6,829 bases of DNA from JABDJZ01 sp047611125. Lineage in GTDB: Bacteria > Bacteroidota > Rhodothermia > Rhodothermales > UBA10348. Positions 1 through 5,970 of this stretch are shown in pieces. Numbering within the stretch: the first letter of the stretch is position 1; each line of letters opens with the position of its first letter. Below the pieces are notes generated by a model that was not told where the DNA came from, ran no database searches, and saw only the letters and a program-made list of their open reading frames with translations. The stretch is taken from positions 1 through 6,829 of the forward strand of contig JBLFXH010000183.1 in assembly GCA_047611125.1 (NCBI GenBank), written 5' to 3'. Made by a program: the position numbers and the translations under genes.

Positions 1-1489
1 TCAGCGACATGACCGCCGGGTCACCGGCCAGTCTGAAACGGAGTCGGTCGGCGATTTCCTGACCCTCCTCAATAGACGCTTCTGTCGGGATGCTCACAAT
101 CGACTCCTTGGCAAAGCCAAGATCCTTGCTCTCCAGGTAGTCCAACTGCTTCCCGATTATGAGGGTGCTCGCGATCAGTAGAATGGACAGCGCGAACTGA
201 CCGACCACCAGTGTCTTGCGCACACGGCTCCGATCAGCGCCGTTTGATACGGTTCCGCGAAAGGCATCAATCGGTGAGAAGCGAGACAACACGAAGGCCG
301 GATACAGACCTGCCAGAAGGCCTGCTATCACAAAGATGCCGCCCAGCAGGAAGGCCGTTCGTCCGTCCAGCTGGAGCACCAACTCACGCTGCGCCAGGCC
401 ATTGAATGCGGGCAAGGCCAGACTCGCCAGCAAGAAGCCAAGCACCATCGAGAGGCCGGTAAGCATCAGCGCCTCGCCCCAGTACTGGCCCATGAGTTGA
501 CCCCGATCTGCCCCGATCACCTTCCTGACACCAATCTCCTTGGCCCGGGTCAGCGAGCGTGAGACAGAAAGCGTGACGAAGTTGATGCAGGCAATGCTCA
601 GAATGAGGAGGGCCAACGCCAGCAGGATCCGGACGTACATCGGATTTATAACGCTGGAATAGCCCTCCGGGAAGTCAGGGTTCATGTGGATGTCCTGCAG
701 GGGCTGCAAGCCCACCTTGTACTGGCCTTCCACGACCCGATCTCCGATTACCGAGGTGATCATCGGGGGTATCTTCGCCCGGACAGCGTCAACATCAGCG
801 CCCTCGGCAAGCAGCACGTACGTCTCGGGGCTGACACTGAAAAATGCCGTCTTGAACCTGTCGGAATAGAACCACTCGTCGATGGCGTAGGACAGCACCA
901 TCTCGAACTGCAGGCTCGAATTGTCCGGCGGGTCCGCAAGCACGCCACTTACCTGAAATTGCCGAGGCTCTCCGTTGAAGTCGATGCTGAGAATCTCGCC
1001 CATCGGGTCAGACAGACCGAAGTATCGCGCCGCTGCCGCCTCCGTCAGGACGATATTTTCCTGACTCGAGAGCATGGTTTCCCGATCACCCGTAACCACA
1101 GGGAAGTCGAAGACCTCGAGGAAGTTGGTTTCCGCGACGTGAATCACCTCGTTGTGACTGGCGTCGCCCCGCCGCACGGTGTCGTTGAATCGTTGGAAGC
1201 GGGTGATGGCCTCGACCTCGGGGATGGCCGCCTTCAGGTCGGGACCGGTCCTGTAGGGGGTGGTCGTGTTGAAGTGGACTTGATCGGGCCCGTAGTCTTC
1301 CATCACCCACGCCCGGTAGATCCGGTCGGCATTCTGGTGACTGCTATCGAACGTGATCTCGTTGCGGACAAAGAGCAGCAGGAGCAGGGCGGCTGCGATT
1401 CCGACCGAGAGGCCGACCAGGTTGATGGCCGAAAAACTGGCCTGACGCAGGAGAACGCGAAGGGTGGTACGCAGGTAGTGTAGGAGCAT
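1..1489 (-). CDS. MacB/FtsX-family ABC transporter permease, partial (C-terminus beyond left edge)
   Basis: This reading frame opens with ATG at 1489 and stays open for 496 codons to the left edge, so the C-terminal part is missing. Seen in the translation: a short cytoplasmic N-terminus, a first membrane helix at about residues 21-41, a large extracytoplasmic MacB-type domain at about 42-283, then helices at about 285-307, 341-363, 379-401 and 425-446. The loop after helix 2 carries the family motif RAKEIGVRKVIGA (315-327), typical of FtsX-type permeases. Family members with two such halves are about 800 residues long, so roughly 300 residues should lie outside. Such proteins are usually mechanotransmission permeases for export or lipoprotein/antimicrobial handling, and work with a separate MacB/LolD-like ATPase. 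No such ATPase is visible here, and the substrate cannot be told. No clear Shine-Dalgarno precedes the ATG, but the start matches the usual N-terminus of the family, a few residues before the first helix. The gene lies downstream of icmF on the same strand, across a 474-base gap, so it probably has its own promoter. Confidence 0.9.
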   Translation of the reverse strand, partial: MLLHYLRTTLRVLLRQASFSAINLVGLSVGIAAALLLLLFVRNEITFDSSHQNADRIYRAWVMEDYGPDQVHFNTTTPYRTGPDLKAAIPEVEAITRFQRFNDTVRRGDASHNEVIHVAETNFLEVFDFPVVTGDRETMLSSQENIVLTEAAAARYFGLSDPMGEILSIDFNGEPRQFQVSGVLADPPDNSSLQFEMVLSYAIDEWFYSDRFKTAFFSVSPETYVLLAEGADVDAVRAKIPPMITSVIGDRVVEGQYKVGLQPLQDIHMNPDFPEGYSSVINPMYVRILLALALLILSIACINFVTLSVSRSLTRAKEIGVRKVIGADRGQLMGQYWGEALMLTGLSMVLGFLLASLALPAFNGLAQRELVLQLDGRTAFLLGGIFVIAGLLAGLYPAFVLSRFSPIDAFRGTVSNGADRSRVRKTLVVGQFALSILLIASTLIIGKQLDYLESKDLGFAKESIVSIPTEASIEEGQEIADRLRFRLAGDPAVMSL

Positions 1490-1612
1490 CTGGCAGCTGA
1501 ATGGGGTGAGTCACCAGAACGAATGCAACCCCTATGCCATGGCGTAGACCGCTGAAATTGGGCCTGCGCGGACGTTCTTAGAGGGGTAGCCTGCCCGAAA
1601 GCGACCAGTGCC

Positions 1613-1628
1613 TGTTCGGAACCGAACA
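1613..1628. promoter_or_regulatory. 16-bp inverted repeat, candidate operator upstream of the permease
   Basis: The sequence TGTTCGGAACCGAACA has perfect 7-base arms separated by AA. It lies about 125 bases before the permease ATG in its 5' non-coding region, and upstream of the DinB remnant on the other strand. A short perfect dyad like this suits a dimeric repressor, but no regulator gene is adjacent. It does not match the Gram-positive LexA box, whose half-sites have the opposite order. A chance occurrence is possible. Confidence 0.3.
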
Positions 1629-1767
1629 CCTGACGATGATCCTCATTTTGAGGCGAAGACGGTCAGGGGAACTCTCGATACCGTTCACACAGGAATCGGG
1701 TTTGACGGCGGAGACCGGCTTCACCAGCGGCTACAACACACGCCTTCGAGGCGGAGTCCGGTCGTGA

Positions 1768-1896
1768 CGAGACCATTCTACTCCTGGCACCGGCCAAGGA
1801 TATCTCTTGCTGACCAGTGCCCACTTCCGTGAGCACCTCGGGCAGTTGGTTGCCTACGCTGGGATGAACGGCGTGACGCCTCCTTGGAGCAACTGA
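1768..1896 (+). pseudogene. C-terminal remnant of a DinB-family (DUF664-like) protein
   Basis: The frame following an in-frame stop at 1765-1767 reads to TGA at 1894-1896. From 1804 it gives LLLTSAHFREHLGQ followed by LVAYAGMNGVTPPWSN. This closely resembles the C-terminal end of DinB-like four-helix-bundle proteins, where a helix with HxxEHLGQ supplies metal-ligand histidines (codons at 1822-1824 and 1834-1836) and is followed by a YARMNGxxPPWS ending. Family members are about 150-180 residues; only about 31 residues here are convincing. The upstream sequence to 1490 is too short for the whole protein and is broken by stops in this frame. A possible further trace in another frame is DDPHFEAKTV (around 1635-1664), but this is weak. 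The remnant points toward the end of icmF (convergent). I infer a truncated and frameshifted gene, not a functional one; the family call rests on pattern memory. Confidence 0.55.
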
Positions 1897-1963
1897 GCGC
1901 TAGTCGATTGGGGCGCTGACAGGAGGAGGTCGGACCAGTGAGCCCTTGAGGAGTCGACCCCGA

Positions 1964-4900
1964 CTACATGTTTCGTCGGTACTGACCACCGACTTCAAAC
2001 AAGGCCGCGGTGATCTGCCCAAGTGAGCAGACCTTAACGGCATCCATCAGGACCTCAAACACATTCTCACCATTGCGGGAGGCCTCTTGCAGACGCTCCT
2101 GCATGGCCAGGGTCCGGTCACTGTTGCGGTCCTGGAAGGCTCTCAGCGACACGATCTGATCGTCCTTCTCGGCGGTGGACGATCGCATCAATTCCGGGCC
2201 GCTGGAGCCTGCCGGCGAGGGCTCGCCGAGAAACGTGTTCACACCGATGACCGGAAGTTCGCCGGAGAGTTTCTGACGCTCATAGAACATCGACTCCTCC
2301 TGGATCTTGCCGCGCTGGTACATGGTTTCCATAGCACCCAGCACGCCACCCCGGTCATTGATGCGTTCGAACTCCATGAGGACCGCCGTCTCAACGAGGT
2401 CCGTCAGTTCGTCGATGATGAACGCACCCTGTAGTGGGTTCTCGTTCTTCGTCAAACCCAGCTCACGATTAATGATCAGCTGGATGGCCATCGCCCGCCG
2501 CACGCTCTCTTCCGTAGGCGTGGTGATGGCCTCGTCGTAGGCGTTAGTGTGCAGGCTGTTGCAGTTGTCGTAGATGGCCATCAAGGCCTGCAACGTGGTC
2601 CGGATGTCGTTGAACTGGATCTCCTGGGCGTGCAGGCTGCGGCCCGATGTCTGGATGTGATACTTGAGCTTCTGACTCCGCTCGTTGGCCCCATAAAGGT
2701 CACGCATCGCGACGCTCCAGATTCGCCTAGCCACTCGTCCAATGACTGTGTATTCCGGATCCATCCCGTTCGAGAAGAAGAACGACAGGTTCGGGGCGAA
2801 CGCATTCACATCCATTCCCCGGCTCCGGTAGTACTCTACCAGCGTGAAGCCGTTGGAGAGCGTGAAGGCGAGCTGGCTGATCGGGTTGGCCCCGGCCTCC
2901 GCGATGTGATACCCCGATATGGAGACTGAGTAGAAATTCCGGATCCCGTGGTCGATGAACGCCTGCTGGACGTCACCCATCAGGCGCATGGCAAACTCGG
3001 TCGAGAAGATGCAGGTGTTCTGGGCCTGGTCCTCCTTGAGGATGTCTGCCTGCACGGTGCCGCGTACCCGTGTCATGGCTTCTGCTGAGATCCGGTCACA
3101 TTCTTCCTGACTCAGGAGCGCCCAGTCCACGAGATCCTGAGAGGTGGCGCCCAGGAGGCCCAGCCCGGAGCCGTCGTGGGTCGGGGGCAGGTCCTTCTCG
3201 GGGCCGCCTGGGCCGGTTGGCCGATACTTCGCTCGATTAGACCCAAGGTGCGTGTCCAACGCGGCTTCGACCGCGTCCCATCGTCCGGCCTCCCGAAGGT
3301 AGCGCTCCACCTGTTGGTCGATGGCCGTGTTCATGAACATGGCCAGCAGCATCGGTGCCGGACCGTTGATGGTCATCGAAACGCTGGTAGCCGGATCGCA
3401 GAGATCGAAACCGGAGTAGAGCCGCTTCATGTCGTCCAGCGTGCAGATCGAAACACCGGCATTGCCCACCTTGCCATAGATGTCGGGCCGCTCATCTGGA
3501 TCGAATCCGTAGAGGGTTACCGAATCGAAGGCCGTGGACAGGCGCTTGGCTGGCATGTCCTCGCTTACCAAATGGAAACGCCGGTTGGTCCGCTCAGGAT
3601 TGCCCTCTCCGGCGAACATCCGCGTTGGATCCTCGCCCTCGCGTTTGAATGGGAACACGCCTGCGGTGAAGGGGAAGTAGCCGGGCAAATGTTCGAGGAG
3701 GGCGAAGCGAAGCCGCTCGCCCGGGTCTTCCGTGCGGGGCAGGACGACTCTTGGAATCCGCGTCCCGCTTAGTGATTCACGATAGAGCGGCACCTCGAAT
3801 TCCCGGTTGCGAACCTTGTAGGTGAAGGTGTCTGCCGTGTATCGTGCGGCGTTGTCGTCCCAACTCTCCAGGATGCGCTTAGAGTAGACATCCAGGTGGT
3901 CCCACCAGTGACCGGCCATCTCGGAGAGTCGGCCATCCAGCGCCTCTGCGTCCTCGGGAGACCAGTCCTTGAGTTGGCTCTGTGCGCCCTTGGCCTGCCC
4001 CCACTTGCGAGCGAATGCCACCTGTTGTTCAGCGTGGTCGCGGTATGAGCGGCAGGACTCCACGATCTCGCCAAGGTAGCGCTGGCGTCTCGGCGGGATG
4101 ACGGCCGTTTCGACGGCCGGAAGGAGGGGCAGGGAGTGATCCTGAAACAGGCTGGTCTCCCGGTCAAAGGAGTACTCGCTGTTGAGCTTCTCCAGGATAG
4201 CCAGGTAGAGCCTGCTGACACCCGAGTCATTGAACTTCGAGGCCATCGTCGGGAAAACGGGCATGGTGGCGGGATCCGAGTGGAAGGCCGCCATATTGCG
4301 CTGCATTTGCTTGCGGATGTCCCGGAGGGCGTCCTCGCTGCCGCGCTTTTCAAACTTGTTCAGCACCACAATGTCGGCGGCATCCAGCATGCCGATCTTC
4401 TCCAGCTGGGTAGAGGCCCCGTAATCTTGTGTCATCACGTAGACCGAGAGGTCCACAAGTTCTGTCACCTCTGTGTCAGACTGGCCGATCCCAGCCGTCT
4501 CAAGAATGACAAGATCGAAGCCGGCAGCCTTGCAGACGGCAATGCTCTCCCGCAACGCACTCGACGTAGCTCGATGGGCCTGTCTGGTGGCGAACGAGCG
4601 CATGTACACGCGGTCAGCGTGCTCGCCGTAGATGGCGTTCATGCGGATCCGGTCTCCTAGGAGGGCGCCCCCAGTTCTTACGCGTGTGGGGTCGACCGAT
4701 ATGACGGCGATTTCGACGTCGGGAAAATCGTTCAGAAAGCGACGGATGATCTCATCGGTGAGGGTGGACTTGCCCGCGCCTCCGGTTCCCGTGATCCCAA
4801 TCGATGGGACGGGCTTGAGTGTGATGCCGAGCGATGCGCTGCCTTCGCCGGAATGGCTGACTTCGGCTGTCTGTGTGTGGACGGAAGCCTCCGCCTCAAC

Positions 4901-5407
4901 CGCCGACAATTGCCGCGCCATCACCTTGGCAGACCGGGTGCCGAGGGATGACCCGTCGCGGGTGCCTTGGAGCGGGAAATCACATTCCTCCATCATGATG
5001 TTGATCATGCCCTGGAGTCCCATCGCCAGCCCATCCTCCGGCGAAAAAATGCGAGCGATGCCGTAGGCATGCAGCTCCTCGATTTCCGAGGGGACGATCA
5101 CGCCGCCGCCGCCGCCGTAGATGCGAATGTGTCCGCAGCCAGCCTTCTGGAGGAGGTCATACATGTACTTGAAGTACTCCATATGACCACCCTGATAGGA
5201 GGAAATGGCGATTCCATTCACGTCCTCCTGAATCGCAGTATCCACGACCTCCCGCACAGACCGGTTGTGCCCGAGGTGAATCACCTCTGCGCCCGTGGCC
5301 TGCAGAATGCGGCGCATGATGTTGATCGCCGCATCGTGGCCGTCGAAGAGGGCAGCGGCGGTCACTAAACGGACAGGGTGCTTGGGGGCGTAAACCTCGG
5401 CTAGCAT
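1964..5407 (-). CDS. icmF: Fused isobutyryl-CoA mutase (IcmF), adenosylcobalamin-dependent
   Basis: This cytosolic enzyme reversibly rearranges isobutyryl-CoA and n-butyryl-CoA by adenosylcobalamin radical chemistry and carries its own G-protein chaperone. Domain order in the 1147 residues: B12-binding domain at about 12-145, with DGH (Asp22, His24 as the lower cobalt ligand), SSYQGGH (69-75) and GGGGGV (98-103); a variable linker at about 146-197; a MeaB-like G3E GTPase at about 200-410, with P-loop GTGGAGKS (207-214, Lys213), ETAGIGQ (303-309) and G4 motif NKFE (350-353); a helical linker at about 430-530; and the mutase TIM-barrel from about 540 to the end. In the barrel, RMFAG places Phe598 where methylmalonyl-CoA mutase has Tyr89, KEDQAQNT places Gln796 where it has Arg207, and SGYH gives His834 matching His244. 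Phe/Gln is the known isobutyryl-type signature and argues against methylmalonyl-CoA as substrate. The length is slightly above the usual 1080-1100. The ATG at 5407 gives the normal short leader before the B12 domain; no Shine-Dalgarno is evident. Domain calls are from motifs seen; the reaction is known for the family. Confidence 0.96.
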   Translation of the reverse strand: MLAEVYAPKHPVRLVTAAALFDGHDAAINIMRRILQATGAEVIHLGHNRSVREVVDTAIQEDVNGIAISSYQGGHMEYFKYMYDLLQKAGCGHIRIYGGGGGVIVPSEIEELHAYGIARIFSPEDGLAMGLQGMINIMMEECDFPLQGTRDGSSLGTRSAKVMARQLSAVEAEASVHTQTAEVSHSGEGSASLGITLKPVPSIGITGTGGAGKSTLTDEIIRRFLNDFPDVEIAVISVDPTRVRTGGALLGDRIRMNAIYGEHADRVYMRSFATRQAHRATSSALRESIAVCKAAGFDLVILETAGIGQSDTEVTELVDLSVYVMTQDYGASTQLEKIGMLDAADIVVLNKFEKRGSEDALRDIRKQMQRNMAAFHSDPATMPVFPTMASKFNDSGVSRLYLAILEKLNSEYSFDRETSLFQDHSLPLLPAVETAVIPPRRQRYLGEIVESCRSYRDHAEQQVAFARKWGQAKGAQSQLKDWSPEDAEALDGRLSEMAGHWWDHLDVYSKRILESWDDNAARYTADTFTYKVRNREFEVPLYRESLSGTRIPRVVLPRTEDPGERLRFALLEHLPGYFPFTAGVFPFKREGEDPTRMFAGEGNPERTNRRFHLVSEDMPAKRLSTAFDSVTLYGFDPDERPDIYGKVGNAGVSICTLDDMKRLYSGFDLCDPATSVSMTINGPAPMLLAMFMNTAIDQQVERYLREAGRWDAVEAALDTHLGSNRAKYRPTGPGGPEKDLPPTHDGSGLGLLGATSQDLVDWALLSQEECDRISAEAMTRVRGTVQADILKEDQAQNTCIFSTEFAMRLMGDVQQAFIDHGIRNFYSVSISGYHIAEAGANPISQLAFTLSNGFTLVEYYRSRGMDVNAFAPNLSFFFSNGMDPEYTVIGRVARRIWSVAMRDLYGANERSQKLKYHIQTSGRSLHAQEIQFNDIRTTLQALMAIYDNCNSLHTNAYDEAITTPTEESVRRAMAIQLIINRELGLTKNENPLQGAFIIDELTDLVETAVLMEFERINDRGGVLGAMETMYQRGKIQEESMFYERQKLSGELPVIGVNTFLGEPSPAGSSGPELMRSSTAEKDDQIVSLRAFQDRNSDRTLAMQERLQEASRNGENVFEVLMDAVKVCSLGQITAALFEVGGQYRRNM

Positions 5408-5455
5408 GGCGTCAGAAGCTGTTGGAGAGATGGAGGGAATAGGACCGATTTCTCT

Positions 5456-5469
5456 AGCGAAAGTTCGCT
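5456..5469. promoter_or_regulatory. 14-bp inverted repeat in the divergent icmF upstream region
   Basis: AGCGAAAGTTCGCT has perfect 6-base arms around AG. It lies about 50 bases upstream of the icmF ATG, between the divergently transcribed icmF and the small plus-strand gene. The size and position suit an operator for a dimeric regulator of acyl-CoA or branched-chain amino-acid metabolism, but no regulator gene is in the window and the link is inference. Confidence 0.35.
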
Positions 5470-5497
5470 GGGCATCAGTCTCGGCGTCAACGCCCAG
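5468..5497. promoter_or_regulatory. Nested inverted repeats next to the candidate operator
   Basis: CTGGGC at 5468-5473 pairs with GCCCAG at 5492-5497. Inside this spacing lies a second dyad at 5483-5494, GGCGT-CA-ACGCC. Together with the adjacent 14-bp dyad, the middle of this 137-base divergent spacer is unusually rich in inverted repeats. They could be regulator sites or a short hairpin in a leader transcript. There is no T-run, so a terminator is unlikely. Confidence 0.25.
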
Positions 5498-5512
5498 TCA
5501 ATCTCGGAAATG

Positions 5513-5521
5513 TGCTAAACT
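5513..5521 (+). promoter_or_regulatory. Possible extended -10 promoter element for the small plus-strand gene
   Basis: TGCTAAACT fits the extended -10 form TGn plus TAnnnT. Transcription would begin near 5528, which leaves a short leader before the ATG at 5545 and would exclude the upstream GTG at 5512 as a start. No good -35 box lies at the right distance. The lineage, and so its promoter consensus, is not known, and this is a weak call. Confidence 0.25.
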
Positions 5522-5544
5522 GTCCGGAACTGCTTAGAGATTGC

Positions 5545-5970
5545 ATGGCCAAGATTCCAGTTTCCGATGTCCAGAAAGCCGCCTATGATCGGCTGCTTGC
5601 CACCCACCCCGAAATCGAACGCAAGGGCAAGAACCTGCTCTACACGTCTGTGAACGGGCACATGTCCACTGTCTTCTCAACAGACCCCCAATTGGGAATC
5701 CGCCTCCCGAAGGCCGAACGAGAGGCGTTCAGTGCAGCGCACAATTCCAGCATCCTGAGATCCTACGGACACAACATGCCTGAGTATGTCACGATCTCGG
5801 ACGAGATGCTTGACGACGCCGAGGCGCTCGCCCCGTATCTGGAGTTGAGTTATACCTATGTCACGTCGCTAAAGCCGAAACCGACGAAGAAGCCCAATCC
5901 AAAGAAGAAGCCAGAAAAATATAGGACCCTGTCACAGACCGGCCCGCGCAATGGCACTTCTGGAAATTAA
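5545..5970 (+). CDS. Small TfoX/Sxy-like protein with Lys/Pro-rich C-terminal tail
   Basis: The frame gives 141 residues from the ATG at 5545. A GTG at 5512 would add 11 residues (MLNCPELLRDC), but it has no better ribosome-binding site and overlaps a possible -10 element; AGAG lies about 8 bases before the ATG. The visible pattern is an N-terminal helix (about 7-26), then KGKNLLYTSVNGHMSTVF (27-44), a strand LGIRLPKAEREAF (50-62), and YGHNMPEYVTISDEML (74-89). This resembles the small fold of TfoX N-terminal-domain proteins, many of which are annotated only as hypothetical. After LKPKPTKKP (109-117) the tail is Lys/Pro-rich, very basic and probably disordered, with a low-complexity end. No catalytic motif, signal peptide or membrane helix is seen. 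TfoX/Sxy itself is a competence regulator, but that role should not be transferred to this protein. The last 20 bases overlap the next gene in a different frame, which suggests co-transcription. It is divergent from icmF across 137 bases. The coding call is firm; the family is moderate. Confidence 0.75.
   Translation: MAKIPVSDVQKAAYDRLLATHPEIERKGKNLLYTSVNGHMSTVFSTDPQLGIRLPKAEREAFSAAHNSSILRSYGHNMPEYVTISDEMLDDAEALAPYLELSYTYVTSLKPKPTKKPNPKKKPEKYRTLSQTGPRNGTSGN

Larger units (their letters stand above)
1490..1963. other. Gap between permease and icmF with no intact gene
   Basis: These 474 bases contain no convincing intact gene. A 74-codon plus-strand frame at 1608-1832 has Arg/Pro/His-rich composition and no recognisable family. 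The gap holds a 16-bp inverted repeat at 1613-1628, about 125 bases upstream of the permease start, and the C-terminal remnant of a DinB-like protein at 1768-1896. I see no GC-rich hairpin followed by a T-run that would be a rho-independent terminator for icmF, whose stop codon is at 1964-1966 on the minus strand. The permease promoter should lie here, but I could not pick out clear -35 and -10 boxes. Confidence 0.6.

Noticed and set aside
686..1483. 265-codon plus-strand open frame opposite the permease
   Set aside because: It is antisense to a frame with clear membrane helices and the FtsX motif; its own translation is rich in Arg, Val, Asp and His without any recognisable domain.
1608..1832. 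74-codon plus-strand open frame in the gap as a real small gene
   Set aside because: Its composition is Arg/Pro/His-rich without family resemblance, and it is not in frame with the DinB-like segment that overlaps its end. At most its start may contain a scrap of the same decayed gene.
1870..1880. GGCGTGACGCC dyad near the end of the gap as a terminator or as a match to the dyad at 5483-5494
   Set aside because: It has only 5-base arms, no T-run on either strand, and a different spacer from the other dyad; it falls in the GVTP codons of the DinB remnant, so chance is likely.
3176..3772. 198-codon plus-strand open frame inside icmF
   Set aside because: It is the antisense shadow of the highly conserved mutase barrel; GC-rich genes commonly leave such frames open.
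5099..5116. Run of GCC triplets as a microsatellite
   Set aside because: It encodes the conserved poly-Gly turn GGGGG (residues 98-102) of the B12-binding domain, so it is functional coding sequence.
5512..5544. GTG at 5512 as start of the TfoX-like gene
   Set aside because: The added residues look non-conserved, there is no ribosome-binding site, and a possible -10 element overlaps it; the ATG at 5545 gives a normal family N-terminus.
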